In this document: in pieces, positions 54,644-63,844 of the stretch
Layout of the letters: every line of letters starts with the position of its first letter
How positions within the stretch are numbered: the first letter of the stretch is position 1
From: Flavobacterium circumlabens
GTDB taxonomy: Bacteria > Bacteroidota > Bacteroidia > Flavobacteriales > Flavobacteriaceae
DNA: 64,000 bases
Reading direction: 5' to 3'
Assembly (NCBI RefSeq): GCF_004345565.1
Contig: NZ_SLWA01000004.1
Span: 360,162-424,161 of the forward strand
The notes under the pieces: generated by a model
Database searches by the model: none
Seen by the model: the letters and a program-made list of their open reading frames with translations, nothing else
Told to the model about the DNA's origin: nothing
Program-made: the position numbers and the translations under genes

Positions 54644-56836
54644 ATGAAAAAGAAAATACTATTCCAGCTGATCTTTATATTATGTTTCTCCATTTCTGCT
54701 TTATCGCAGAATTTAACCTCAAAAGAGAAAATTAATGAGAACAGAGATGCTAATATGCAAATTATGGATGATTTTCAATATTTAGAAAATTTACAGAATG
54801 ATTCAGTACAAAACTGGTTTAAACAACATAATAATCGAGCTAGATATTTATTGAACAATATTTCAGGTAGAAATGAATTTGTAAAAAAATTTATTGAATT
54901 TGAAAAAAGAAAATCATTTAGTGTAACATTATTATATATTACAGAAAATAATTCTTTTTATTATTTAAAAGGGACAGAAGCAGATAAGTCAGATAAACTT
55001 TATTTAAAAAAAAGAGGAGAAAAAGAAATTTTACTTTTCGATTCTGCCAACTATAAAAAAGAAACAGGTAATGTATTTACAATTTCCTATTTAAAACCCT
55101 CTTGGGACGAAAGTAAAATTGCACTTAGTTTTACTAAAAATGGAGAAGAAATTGGAGAAATAGCATTTGTTGACGTTAAGAACAAAGTGTTATTACCAAC
55201 AATTATCACTAACTGTTGGCCATCTGAAATAGGTGGAATTAATTGGTTACCCGATGATAGCGGAATTATTTATGTCAACATCCCTATTGTTGATACAAAA
55301 AAAGCCAATTATCTTTTAGATACGGAATCTGTTATTTATAAAATTGGAGATGATTCATCTAAGCATGTTGTTATTTTCTCAAAAATAAATAATCCCGATT
55401 TAAATATATCAAGAGCAGATTTTCCAACAATAAAAAAAATAAATTTAAAGGATAAATATATTTTAGGCGCATTAGCCGGAGCCGCAACATATTTAGATTA
55501 TTACTATGCTGATATAGGCGATTTACAAAGTCAGAAAATAAATTGGAAACAACTTTATACAAAGAGTGATGGTATATTAGACCCAATAATTTTGAAGGAC
55601 GAATTGTATTGCATTTCTTCAAATGAAGCTTCAAATTTTAAAATTATTAAAACTAAATTTTCAAATCTTAACTTTAAAAATCCTGAAGTAATTGTAAAAG
55701 AAAATACACATGAAACCATAGATGAGTTTATTATAAATAGTGATGGTCTCTTTTATACTACTAAAAAAAATGGTGTTGAAGCTAAATTATATTTTGTAAA
55801 AAATAAAAAAGTAAAACATATTGATTTACCTGTAAAGGCAGGCGATATATCCCTTTCTACAAATAATAAGTATAGTAAAGATTTGTGGGTTACCACAAGT
55901 GGCTGGCTAAATCCAAAGAGAAAATTCAGTTATAAAGTTGATAAAAATAAGTTTATTGAAGATAACACAAGCCCTGTTGTTCAGTATCCGGAATTTAGTG
56001 ACTTTACTGTTGAAGAAATTGAAATTGCTTCACATGATGGTATTTTAATTCCTGTTACTATAATATACAACAAAAAACTAAAACATGATAAAAAAAATTA
56101 TATCATGATGGATGGCTATGGCTCTTATGGAATTTCAAAAACGCCACGATTTCAACCAATCATTTTAACATGGGTTATGAATGGTGGTGTATATATAATA
56201 CCCCATGTGAGAGGTGGAGGAGAAAAAGGAGATAGCTGGCATGAGGATGGTTTTAAGAAAAATAAACCAAATACCTGGAAAGATTTTATTGCTACGGCTG
56301 AATACTTAATCATTAATAATATAACTACAAAAGATAGAATTGCAATATTAAGTGGAAGTGCTGGAGGTATTCTTGTCGGGAGGGCAATGACTGAACGCCC
56401 AGATCTATTTAAAGTAATGATCTGCTATGATGGGTATCTCAATCCTCTAAGAATTGATAAAGCTCCTAACGGCCCTAACAATATGAAAGAATTAGGAGAT
56501 CCAAGCATTAATGAAGAATTTAATTTGTTAGCTGAAATAGATTCTTTTAATCATTTGCAAAAAGGTATAAACTATCCTGCATGTCTTATCTCTGTAGGCA
56601 TGAATGATGCCAGAGTAGCTCCTTGGATGTCTGCCAAATTTGTGGCAAAGCTTGAGAGTATAAAATCTTCTAAAAACGAAATTCTATTTGTTGTAAATTA
56701 TGACGCCGGACATGGAATAAATAGTTCAAATTTACAATTATACAATGATTATGCGGATGAGTTTGCATTTGCATTTTGGCAAATGGGGCACCCTAAATTT
56801 AAATTATCAAAAGAAAATTATAAAATTCGAGAATAA
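54644..56836 (+). CDS. Secreted prolyl oligopeptidase (S9A)
   Basis: 730 aa, the usual size of prolyl oligopeptidases. Residues 1-21 are a Sec signal (FILCFSISALSQ), followed by the beta-propeller and a C-terminal alpha/beta-hydrolase domain. The catalytic Ser lies in SGSAGG (about 572), the Asp in MNDARVAPW (about 656), and the His in AGHG (about 689). The family cleaves short peptides after Pro. It begins 45 bp after the Pro-rich precursor, so the two are probably co-transcribed, and cleavage or trimming of the exported peptide outside the cytoplasm is a reasonable role. FlaP-type prolyl oligopeptidases are known to remove leaders in some class III lanthipeptide pathways. A general peptidase unrelated to maturation remains possible. 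Confidence 0.9.
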   Translation: MKKKILFQLIFILCFSISALSQNLTSKEKINENRDANMQIMDDFQYLENLQNDSVQNWFKQHNNRARYLLNNISGRNEFVKKFIEFEKRKSFSVTLLYITENNSFYYLKGTEADKSDKLYLKKRGEKEILLFDSANYKKETGNVFTISYLKPSWDESKIALSFTKNGEEIGEIAFVDVKNKVLLPTIITNCWPSEIGGINWLPDDSGIIYVNIPIVDTKKANYLLDTESVIYKIGDDSSKHVVIFSKINNPDLNISRADFPTIKKINLKDKYILGALAGAATYLDYYYADIGDLQSQKINWKQLYTKSDGILDPIILKDELYCISSNEASNFKIIKTKFSNLNFKNPEVIVKENTHETIDEFIINSDGLFYTTKKNGVEAKLYFVKNKKVKHIDLPVKAGDISLSTNNKYSKDLWVTTSGWLNPKRKFSYKVDKNKFIEDNTSPVVQYPEFSDFTVEEIEIASHDGILIPVTIIYNKKLKHDKKNYIMMDGYGSYGISKTPRFQPIILTWVMNGGVYIIPHVRGGGEKGDSWHEDGFKKNKPNTWKDFIATAEYLIINNITTKDRIAILSGSAGGILVGRAMTERPDLFKVMICYDGYLNPLRIDKAPNGPNNMKELGDPSINEEFNLLAEIDSFNHLQKGINYPACLISVGMNDARVAPWMSAKFVAKLESIKSSKNEILFVVNYDAGHGINSSNLQLYNDYADEFAFAFWQMGHPKFKLSKENYKIRE

Positions 56837-56945
56837 AATTGTTATATTAATAAACTCTCTTTTAGTACTTTTACTAGATAATTTAAATTTTGTGAATGCA
56901 CCTTTTCTCAGTCTGTGACAGCCCAATTTACTAGGGTTAAATATA

Positions 56946-56972
56946 AAGGTTCTGGAGCCTCTTTCTCCTCCA
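56946..56972 (+). other. Possible tRNA 3'-end remnant at the island edge
   Basis: A GGTTCTGGAGCC stretch followed by TCTTTCTCCTCCA looks like a decayed tRNA T-arm plus acceptor end with CCA. Translated on the opposite strand it gives GGERGSRTF, very close to the GGERGIRT peptide that mis-annotated antisense tRNA reading frames often show. No 5' acceptor partner or anticodon arm was found, so this is not an intact tRNA. It may be an attachment-site scar. Confidence 0.25.
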
Positions 56973-57009
56973 AAGCAGGAAAATTTAATATTTTCCTGCT
57001 TTTTTTTTG
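56972..57009 (+). terminator. Strong intrinsic terminator after the peptidase region
   Basis: A perfect 13-bp stem (AAAGCAGGAAAAT, 5-nt loop, ATTTTCCTGCTTT) is followed by seven more T residues. It closes the right-hand transcription of the RiPP island about 140 bp beyond the prolyl oligopeptidase stop. Confidence 0.85.
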
Positions 57010-57186
57010 TGCCAAACTCTACAGACAAAAACTCTGACAGAGCTTAACCAAGTTGTCTTTTTCCTGATAACTATATTCCCTGATCGAATCTTGCTGGTTT
57101 ACAATTAATTAAAAAGAAGCTATTTGTTTTGCTGAGAACAGCGCCCTAGGTTTTCTTTCTTTATCGTTAAAATGATCCTATAGAAA

Positions 57187-57230
57187 AAGCAAAAAAAAGC
57201 AAAACAGAATAACTTCCATTTTGCTTTTTC
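57187..57230 (-). terminator. Terminator of the leftward Spy-like gene operon
   Basis: AAAAGCAAAA (57195-57204) pairs with TTTTGCTTTT (57219-57228). On the minus strand the hairpin is followed by a long T run, and it lies about 30 bp after the stop of the 158-aa gene. Confidence 0.75.
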
Positions 57231-57261
57231 GTACTTAAAAGTGACCGTTATTTTTTAAATC

Positions 57262-57738
57262 TTAGATTTTTCTGGTTTTGTCCAGTTCGTCAATAAAGGG
57301 AATAGCATCCTGTATTTCGGCCCTGATAGCGGTTTGAAAATAAACTTCCAATTGAATGAACTTAGCGGCATCTTTGGCACCAATTACTTTTTTAGCCTTT
57401 TTGTACGTCTTGGTGTAGAGCTTTTCATACTCCAGGTTATTTTTTAGGGCAGCTGTCGCCAGCTCGTCTGCTTTTTCATCGGTAAGCTGTAAATAATTCG
57501 CGCCATAATTCTCAATAATCTGCAATTTCTTAACTCCAAGATTGGTGCGTTCTGTTTCATAATCCTTGTAGATTTTATCGAAAAGGCTCAATTTAGGTTC
57601 TGTTAACTGCATGACTTCGTTGATAATCTCAGCCTTTGATTGGCCGTATAAATTTTGGATTACCGTGATGTCATCCTGTGTCTGGGCGCTTAGGGTATAC
57701 GAAAAAGCGAATACCAATAATAAAAGTAATTTTTTCAT
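57262..57738 (-). CDS. Small secreted helical protein (Spy/CpxP-like), function unknown
   Basis: 158 aa with a clear Sec signal (KKLLLLLVFAFSYTLSAQ). The mature part is almost entirely helical and charged, with regularly spaced Leu, Tyr and Lys (TEPKLSLFDKIYKDYETER, KADELATAAL, AAKFIQLEVYF). This resembles the Spy/CpxP-like periplasmic helical proteins common in Bacteroidota, but sequence alone does not prove kinship. It is the last gene of a leftward series after the AI-2E family permease, 49 bp away, and probably follows it in the same transcript. Confidence 0.75.
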   Translation of the reverse strand: MKKLLLLLVFAFSYTLSAQTQDDITVIQNLYGQSKAEIINEVMQLTEPKLSLFDKIYKDYETERTNLGVKKLQIIENYGANYLQLTDEKADELATAALKNNLEYEKLYTKTYKKAKKVIGAKDAAKFIQLEVYFQTAIRAEIQDAIPFIDELDKTRKI

Positions 57739-57787
57739 AATTTTTAATATTTAAAAAGTGAATAATAATTGAATCCTCTTCTAACCG

Positions 57788-58873
57788 CTACTGAAGTATC
57801 TCCTGCGTATCGGTTTCAGGTGTATCAGTTTCGTTCAGCCAGGCAATAAATAATTTATATCCAATTGAAAATACAATAGGTCCGACAAACAATCCAATAA
57901 ATCCTGACATGATAAAACCTCCAATGACTCCCAAAAAGATGATCAGCATGGGAACCAAAGCACCTTTTCCCAATAAAAGCGGTTTTAAGACATTATCAGA
58001 AAGTCCGCTGATAATAAAGAAGATAGTCCAGAAAATCGCATACCCGGAATCCCCCGTTGAAAAAAGATAGGCAATAACACCGATATTAATAATAATTGGT
58101 CCTATCTGTAAAATGGAAAAAATCAGGCATAGCAATGTAAGTATCCCGGCATACGGAATTCCTGCCAGATAGAAGCCAAAAGCCTGGATAATGGTCTGAA
58201 TGATGGCCACTCCAAGAATGCCTTTTACCACCTGATGAATAGTCGAAACCGCTATAACCAGAATTTCATCTCCCTGTTCTCCGGCAATTCTTCGAACAAA
58301 CTGTGTCATTAGATTTTTGGCACTAGTCGAAACCAATAAAATCCCGGCAATGATTACAGACAGGAGAAACTGCAAAAAAGCCATTGTTGAACTCAGCACA
58401 TTTCCCATAATTCGGGAAGAGACTTCTTTTATTTGCACTTGATATTTCAGTAAGCCCTGCTGCAGGTCAGTCGACAGTGAATGTAAAAACTCATATGCCG
58501 ATTTGCCGATTACAGGCCAGTCTTTGATTTTATCGGCAGGCGGTGCCACTTTAAGTGTTCCGGCTTCAAAACTGTTTTTCAATTCCGAAAAATTAGCTGT
58601 CGCGGCATTTAAAAAATAAACCACAGGCAGCAGCATCAGTGCAATTATGGCAATGGTGATGAGTATGGAAGCCAAAGTTTTACGGCCTTTTAGTATTTTT
58701 TGGAGGAAATTAAAAAGAGGATAAAAAGCCACAGCCAGAATCGCTGCCCAAATCAGGGGCATAACAAACGGCAGCATCAGTCTGAAACAAAAACCGACAA
58801 TCAGGATGATAAAAAACAATTGTATAATTGTTCCCAAAAGTTCTTTTCGTTTATTCAAATTAGCATTTTTCAT
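57788..58873 (-). CDS. AI-2E family transporter (YdiK/PerM-like permease)
   Basis: 361 aa, the usual family length. Eight or so membrane segments occur, with the paired N-terminal hairpin (IILIVGFCFRLMLPFVMPLIWAA starts it), a long soluble insertion in the middle (about residues 75-155), and the conserved C-terminal GPIVFSIGYKLF. Family members are putative exporters of small molecules; the substrate cannot be predicted. The gene lies 40 bp after the ion-channel gene and 49 bp before the Spy-like gene, which suggests one leftward operon. Confidence 0.88.
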   Translation of the reverse strand: MKNANLNKRKELLGTIIQLFFIILIVGFCFRLMLPFVMPLIWAAILAVAFYPLFNFLQKILKGRKTLASILITIAIIALMLLPVVYFLNAATANFSELKNSFEAGTLKVAPPADKIKDWPVIGKSAYEFLHSLSTDLQQGLLKYQVQIKEVSSRIMGNVLSSTMAFLQFLLSVIIAGILLVSTSAKNLMTQFVRRIAGEQGDEILVIAVSTIHQVVKGILGVAIIQTIIQAFGFYLAGIPYAGILTLLCLIFSILQIGPIIINIGVIAYLFSTGDSGYAIFWTIFFIISGLSDNVLKPLLLGKGALVPMLIIFLGVIGGFIMSGFIGLFVGPIVFSIGYKLFIAWLNETDTPETDTQEILQ

Positions 58874-58913
58874 TGTTTATATTTTTATAAAACATTAAAA
58901 TATTATTGATTTA

Positions 58914-59606
58914 CTATTCTTTATTCTGGAAAAAATTAGCGTCAGAAACCAGTCGGCCTATCAGAATTACGGGGAATAAAACACCTGTAAACGCTTCAAT
59001 CTGAACGAGTGATCTCACAACAGGATGTAACGGCACAATTTCCCCAAAACCTGTAGAGGTTATAGTAACATAACTGAAATACATGAAATTAGCCTGATCA
59101 CTATTTATTTTAAATTGGGAAGGCGTTAACTGAAAAGATCCTTCTATTTGTTCAAAAAGAAATAAATAAGCAATACACCAAAGATTAGCCAGTAACATAT
59201 ACACGACAACGGAACCAATAATTTTATAAGTGGTGACAGGCCCCGCTTCAAAAACTTTAATTAAAACGAATACAATAAGTAAGCAGAGTGTGGCGATGGT
59301 CAGAACAAAATCGGCAACCAGTATAAAAGTACCTTTGTTAAACATGCTGATCCATTGACAGACTATAAACAAAAACGGCAGGATTGAAATACGAATGGCC
59401 TGTTGTTTATTTTTGGCTAAGGAGTAAATTCCTGCCAACAGCAATAACATCCAAAAGAGGTTTAAAATCACCATAAAAGAGGCACGACTGCCAAACAACG
59501 GAATTACTATAAAATGCATGATAAACAGAAGTATTAGCATACCGCTAAGTCCGCTTTCCTTGATCCAGAAACGATAGAAAAACCGATTTTCTTTTGGCTT
59601 TATCAT
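58914..59606 (-). CDS. Potassium-channel-like membrane protein (two-pore-helix type)
   Basis: 230 aa with several N-terminal hydrophobic helices and a C-terminal pore unit. TITSTGFGEIVP (about residue 185) corresponds to the TVGYGD selectivity filter, with GFGE as the variant seen in many bacterial ion channels. No cytoplasmic RCK or cyclic-nucleotide domain is present. The start lies 11 bp after the MFS gene stop. The Phe and Glu in the filter make strict potassium selectivity uncertain. Confidence 0.85.
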   Translation of the reverse strand: MIKPKENRFFYRFWIKESGLSGMLILLFIMHFIVIPLFGSRASFMVILNLFWMLLLLAGIYSLAKNKQQAIRISILPFLFIVCQWISMFNKGTFILVADFVLTIATLCLLIVFVLIKVFEAGPVTTYKIIGSVVVYMLLANLWCIAYLFLFEQIEGSFQLTPSQFKINSDQANFMYFSYVTITSTGFGEIVPLHPVVRSLVQIEAFTGVLFPVILIGRLVSDANFFQNKE

Positions 59607-59617
59607 GATGAGCTGAT

Positions 59618-60829
59618 TTAAATAGGTATTGGCTCCAACTCCACTCTTCTAAGTGGTCTGCGCCAGAGTTTAAAAAGCAGGATTATAAAAATGGGTAAAA
59701 AACAAACGGCCGACATGACCAGATAAATGTCTTTGTACGCCAGTAATATGGATGCCTGCGAAGTTTTATTGGAGAGACTTTTCTCTGCCTTTTTCTGTGC
59801 TTCCGCTTCCGACAATCCCATAAATAAATAATTTCTTTTGGTATTGGCCAGTTGTTTCTGCGCTAATTGATTCACTGCTGTTAATTGCTGGCTAAGTCCT
59901 GTTTTATGCTGCACATTCAAATTGGAAATAAAAGTTCCTAAAATGGCACTTAAGAGTAAACCTGCAAAAACGGCTTGTGCAATGATTCCGGTCATCATGC
60001 GCGAAGCACTGAGTTTTGGAGGAATCCCTTCTGAAATATAAAGCAATGAGATCGGAAAAAGAAACCCCATTCCGAGTCCTTTAAAAATCAATGGAAGAAA
60101 GAAATCCGAGGAATCAATTCCGGGATAAAACCTGAAAAAAAGAATCATATGATAAAATCCATAACAGGCAAAACCCATAATCCAGATCGTGGCAAGATAG
60201 GTTCTTTTGTATAGGAGATAAGTCGATAACGGAATCGAAATACACAAACCAATCAGTAAGGCCAGGTGTGTTCTGGCTCCGGATACCGAATCAAATCCGA
60301 GAACATTGGTCATATATCCGGTGACTACACTTCCGGTTCCGTTCATTACGCCAATATAAAACATTAAAAAGGCGCCTATAACCACATTTTTATATTTATA
60401 GACACCGGGATCAATTACAGGATCTTCGGTAAAACGGGCATGTATGAGATAAATGCCGAGAATTAGGAATAATAACGCTACTGCCAGGCCTATTTTAGGA
60501 TCGCTAAACCAATTTCGGCTTTGTCCTTCGGCACTTAGAAAAAGAACAACGGTAAAAAATAAAATCAGGATAATCCAGCCCCTCCAGTCAAATTGAAAAT
60601 TAGTTTTCATGGGCGCAACATCGGCTTTATAAAAATACCACGCCAGAATAATACAAATTAAAAAGTTGATATTCAGAAAATAAATTCCAAAAGTCCAATT
60701 GTAAAAACTGGTAAAATGTGCCCCAAAATACTGGTAAACATGCTGGCTTCCTTTTTGAATAAACTGCAGGATTCCGTATAGCAAAGCCATATTAAAAGCC
60801 GGATTGTATTTTAGCAAAATAGGCACCAT
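59618..60829 (-). CDS. MFS drug-efflux protein (EmrB/DHA2-like), probably 5'-truncated
   Basis: 403 aa with about ten membrane segments, compared with about 520-540 aa and 14 segments for full DHA2 proteins of this group. In-frame sequence before the ATG (FWRSLLAIVSVIGIFAS) still reads like a transporter helix, runs without a start codon back to a TAA near 60,887, and suggests that the first three or four helices are missing. The remainder is intact, including the long extracellular loop rich in Gln and Lys near residue 310. Either this is a decayed efflux gene, or it is a short variant using a rare start. It sits first in the leftward channel and permease series, with a possible repressor site 85-100 bp upstream. 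Confidence 0.75.
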   Translation of the reverse strand: MVPILLKYNPAFNMALLYGILQFIQKGSQHVYQYFGAHFTSFYNWTFGIYFLNINFLICIILAWYFYKADVAPMKTNFQFDWRGWIILILFFTVVLFLSAEGQSRNWFSDPKIGLAVALLFLILGIYLIHARFTEDPVIDPGVYKYKNVVIGAFLMFYIGVMNGTGSVVTGYMTNVLGFDSVSGARTHLALLIGLCISIPLSTYLLYKRTYLATIWIMGFACYGFYHMILFFRFYPGIDSSDFFLPLIFKGLGMGFLFPISLLYISEGIPPKLSASRMMTGIIAQAVFAGLLLSAILGTFISNLNVQHKTGLSQQLTAVNQLAQKQLANTKRNYLFMGLSEAEAQKKAEKSLSNKTSQASILLAYKDIYLVMSAVCFLPIFIILLFKLWRRPLRRVELEPIPI

Positions 60830-60913
60830 CGAAGCAAATATACCTATTACTGAAACAATTGCCAGGAGAGAGCGCCAAAAATGTTAAAATTTTATATAAA
60901 AAATAAAATTAAA

Positions 60914-60930
60914 TTAACACTTGTTAAGTG
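60914..60930. promoter_or_regulatory. Candidate repressor operator upstream of the MFS gene
   Basis: TTAACACTTGTTAA has perfect 6-bp arms around CT, and the overlapping CACTT-GTT-AAGTG is also palindromic. Such sites are typical of TetR-family control of efflux genes. No TetR gene is in the window. Confidence 0.35.
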
Positions 60931-61047
60931 AATTTATAAAGATTCTATCGGGCGGAAAAAATGGTACTTTACGATTGTTATCCTTTAAAGATTATAATAA
61001 TTTAAAACGTATACCAAGAAGGGCTCAGTAAATTAATTGAATAATTA

Positions 61048-61425
61048 TTATTTTTCACTCTTGGAATAGTTGATATCGGTTTCAAACTTTGTGCCTGTGG
61101 TATGTGCCACTACGGTCATTCTCTTCTTTTTAATTGACACTGTTATCTTTCTTCCATCGTCATGAAGAAGCTCATAGGTTTTGACTGTTGTCTGAGGATC
61201 CTTATTTTCACTTACTATTTTGAAAATTTGTGGCTCTTTATAATCTATACGGACACTGCAGGTTTTAGCTTCTTCGTTAAGAAGTACTGCTATTTCATGT
61301 TTTTCAACGCTGCTGGTACCATCAGCTTTTTTTACATATAATTTACCAACTTCATAATAATGCTCCTGAGAATAGGAAATCATCCCCACTAATAAAAAAA
61401 CCACGACTAATAATTTATTTTTCAT
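61048..61425 (-). CDS. Small secreted protein of unknown function
   Basis: 125 aa. A Sec signal (KNKLLVVVFLLVGMISYSQ) is followed by a roughly 105-residue domain of alternating hydrophobic and charged residues, which suggests beta structure (YYEVGKLYVKKADG, KTYELLHDDGRKITVSIKKK). No catalytic motif, lipobox or membrane helix is seen in the mature part. I do not recognise the family. It is a single gene with its own promoter just upstream and is divergent from the DUF4239 gene. Confidence 0.75.
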   Translation of the reverse strand: MKNKLLVVVFLLVGMISYSQEHYYEVGKLYVKKADGTSSVEKHEIAVLLNEEAKTCSVRIDYKEPQIFKIVSENKDPQTTVKTYELLHDDGRKITVSIKKKRMTVVAHTTGTKFETDINYSKSEK

Positions 61426-61440
61426 AATTAATTTTTAACA

Positions 61441-61467
61441 CAAATATACAATTATAATAGATTCAAA
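61441..61467 (-). promoter_or_regulatory. Predicted promoter of the small secreted protein gene
   Basis: TATATTTG on the minus strand (61448-61441) fits TAnnTTTG, with TTTG (61467-61464) 15 bp upstream or TTG (61472-61470) 21 bp upstream. The start codon follows within about 16 bp. Confidence 0.45.
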
Positions 61468-61652
61468 ATCAATACCTTAAACAAAATAATTTTGTTTATT
61501 TTTTGTAATTTTTAACTTTAATCGTTTAAAATACACAGATCCGGTAACTTGAAATTTAAAAAATTATAGTCCGAAAGATAAATATGTTAGTGTGTGTTTT
61601 TTCCTTAAATTGCTGTACTATATCCAAAATCATCACTCTAAAAATAAATACA

Positions 61653-62432
61653 ATGGATGCAAGTATCTTAAATCAGACGGAAGCCTGGATTATCGCCCTT
61701 ATACTTTTTACATCGATGCTTATTTCAAGCTTTATTGGGAAGCTTACGGGAAATTATATTAAGAATAAAGAGGACACGGAAGAAAAATCGACTGAAACCT
61801 CTGCACTCATTGCATTGCTTTTTTTCTTACTGGCATTTACATTTGGAATGAGTGGGGATCGTTACGATTCGCGAAGAAAAATTGTTGTCGAAGAGGCCAA
61901 TACTATTGGTACTGCTATATTGCGAAGCGATTTATATCCTGACTCCACAAGAACTTTATTTCGTAAGGATTTCAAAGATTATGTGGAAACGAGAATATCT
62001 TATTACGAGGTGCGCGCAGATGCAAAAGGAATTCTAAAGGCCGATAGTTTATCTCAGGTTATTTCCTCGAAATTGTGGAAACGCGCTACCCAATTGTCTC
62101 ACGATCCTGCTAATCTTGCTGCAACGCAGCAGATGATTCCTGCGTTAAATGACATGATTGACGTAACTACTTCCCGTCTTGCCGGAGAGAAAGCAAAAGT
62201 TCCTCAGAGCATTTTAATCATGTTGTTTTTTTTGGCGAGCATAATCGCATTTTACGGCGGTTATTCGGAAGGCCGCAAAGGCAAAATTGACTGGTTAGTC
62301 CAAATCGGATTTTGTCTTATCGTGGCTTTAGTTGTTTTATTTACAATTGATTTGGACAGGCCCAGAAGAGGCTTCGTAAATTTAGACGTACCCAATCAGA
62401 CCATAATTGATTTGAGGAAGAATTTTGAGTAA
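61653..62432 (+). CDS. DUF4239 (bestrophin-like) membrane protein
   Basis: 259 aa when started at the ATG at 61653, which follows an A-rich AAAATAAATACA stretch. The frame extends upstream to an ATG at 61584, but that added segment (with NCC and a basic stretch) does not look like part of the protein. There are two helices near the N terminus (WIIALILFTSMLISSFIG; LIALLFFLLAFTFGMSGDRYDSRR), a soluble helical middle, and two C-terminal helices. The SGDRYDxRR segment and overall plan are typical of DUF4239. The role is unknown; a channel-like function is sometimes supposed. Confidence 0.8.
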   Translation: MDASILNQTEAWIIALILFTSMLISSFIGKLTGNYIKNKEDTEEKSTETSALIALLFFLLAFTFGMSGDRYDSRRKIVVEEANTIGTAILRSDLYPDSTRTLFRKDFKDYVETRISYYEVRADAKGILKADSLSQVISSKLWKRATQLSHDPANLAATQQMIPALNDMIDVTTSRLAGEKAKVPQSILIMLFFLASIIAFYGGYSEGRKGKIDWLVQIGFCLIVALVVLFTIDLDRPRRGFVNLDVPNQTIIDLRKNFE

Positions 62433-62592
62433 TTTTTCCATAAACCCTGAGCCCGTATTTTTTTAATACCTGGCATCCTTTTGAAAAACACAGAAGGAAT
62501 GATTTTCTTTACGATCCTTAATTCAATTTTAATCTGTATTTTAGTTTCAACCAAAGTTCAAAAAGCCTTAAATAATCTTAAATTTTAAAAAT

Positions 62593-63612
62593 ATGCGTGC
62601 TATACTCATTCTAATGTTCTCTTTACTCTTATTCTCTTGTAAAAATGAAACAAAAACGGAAACTCTTTCCGACTATTTTACATACAAAGAAAATGACCCG
62701 ATAGAATCAGCCGGAGTAAAAATGATTCCAATTAAAACTCCTGTCGGAGAATTCAAAGTCTGGACAAAACGTTTTGGCAATAATCCAAAAATAAAAATAT
62801 TGCTTTTACATGGAGGCCCGGCAATGACTCATGAGTACATGGAATGTTTTGAGACATTTTTTCAGCGTGAAGGATTTGAATTTTATGAGTACGACCAACT
62901 GGGATCCTATTACAGCGATCAGCCAAAAGACAGCAGTTTATGGACTACTGAGAGATTTGTTGAGGAAGTAGAACAAGTCCGAAAAGCTATTGGTGCTGAT
63001 AAAAATAATTTTTATGTATTAGGAAATTCATGGGGAGGAATCCTTGCCATGGAATATGCACTAAAATATCAAAAAAACCTTAAAGGACTCTTAGTTTCCA
63101 ATATGGTAGCAAGTGCCCCGGAATACGGTAAATATGCCGATGAAGTCTTAGCCAAACAAATGAAACCAGAGATATTGGCAGAAATTAGAGCTTTAGAAGC
63201 TAAAAAAGACTTCAATAATCCACGATATATGGAACTTTTAATTCCTAATTTCTATAAAGAACATCTGTGCAGACTAAAAGAATGGCCAGATGGATTAAAT
63301 CGCGCAAGTAAACATGTCAACGGAGAAATCTATACATTAATGCAGGGACCAAGCGAATTTGGAATAAGCGGCCGTCTAGCCAAATGGGACATTAAGAATC
63401 GTCTGCATGAAATTACAATTCCAACCCTAATGATTGGTGCCAAATATGACACTATGGATCCCAAAGCAATGGAAGCACAAAGTAAATTAGTTCAAAATGG
63501 ACGTTACCTATACTGCCCAAATGGAAGTCATCTGGCGATGTGGGACGATCAAAAAGTTTTTATGAACGGTGTTATCAAGTTCATAAATGATGTTGACACT
63601 AATAACTTATAA
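62593..63612 (+). CDS. Lipoprotein proline iminopeptidase-like alpha/beta hydrolase (S33)
   Basis: 339 aa. The N terminus is a lipoprotein signal with Cys16 in LLFSC, so the protein is anchored on the periplasmic side. LLLHGGPAMT forms the HGGP oxyanion block of proline iminopeptidases. The nucleophile is in GNSWGG (about residue 145), the acid probably in KYDTMDP (about 285), and the His in GSHLAMWDD (about 311). The family releases N-terminal Pro or related residues from short peptides. It lies outside the RiPP island and has its own terminator, so a role in that pathway is not supported by context. Confidence 0.88.
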   Translation: MRAILILMFSLLLFSCKNETKTETLSDYFTYKENDPIESAGVKMIPIKTPVGEFKVWTKRFGNNPKIKILLLHGGPAMTHEYMECFETFFQREGFEFYEYDQLGSYYSDQPKDSSLWTTERFVEEVEQVRKAIGADKNNFYVLGNSWGGILAMEYALKYQKNLKGLLVSNMVASAPEYGKYADEVLAKQMKPEILAEIRALEAKKDFNNPRYMELLIPNFYKEHLCRLKEWPDGLNRASKHVNGEIYTLMQGPSEFGISGRLAKWDIKNRLHEITIPTLMIGAKYDTMDPKAMEAQSKLVQNGRYLYCPNGSHLAMWDDQKVFMNGVIKFINDVDTNNL

Positions 63613-63692
63613 AATTTAATTAAAATAATTCTTTTGCTGAAACAAGTAAAATGTCTTGTTCCAAAAATTGACAATTTATAAAAAAATAAGTG

Positions 63693-63727
63693 ACAGTTAC
63701 AAGAACCTTTTTGTAGCTGTTTTTTTA
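63693..63727 (+). terminator. Intrinsic terminator after the S33 hydrolase
   Basis: ACAGTTACAA pairs with TTGTAGCTGT (one mismatch) and is followed by a run of T residues, about 80 bp beyond the stop codon. Confidence 0.75.
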
Positions 63728-63844
63728 TGTTATAAATTCTCTTTCGAGTTATATTTTGAGATTTTTCCAATTTAGCCTCATTAGCTAACCCAAAGGATCA
63801 TAATTCGACACAATCTATCTCCATCATATCTTTAGTTATTGTTT

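Noticed and set aside
56807..57028. 73-aa minus-strand frame at the island edge
   Set aside because: It overlaps the peptidase 3' end and terminator; its GGERGSRTF segment is better explained as antisense of a tRNA-like sequence.
61584..61652. Upstream ATG start for the DUF4239 protein
   Set aside because: The extra 23 residues look non-homologous and the ATG at 61653 has a better A-rich leader directly before the first membrane helix.
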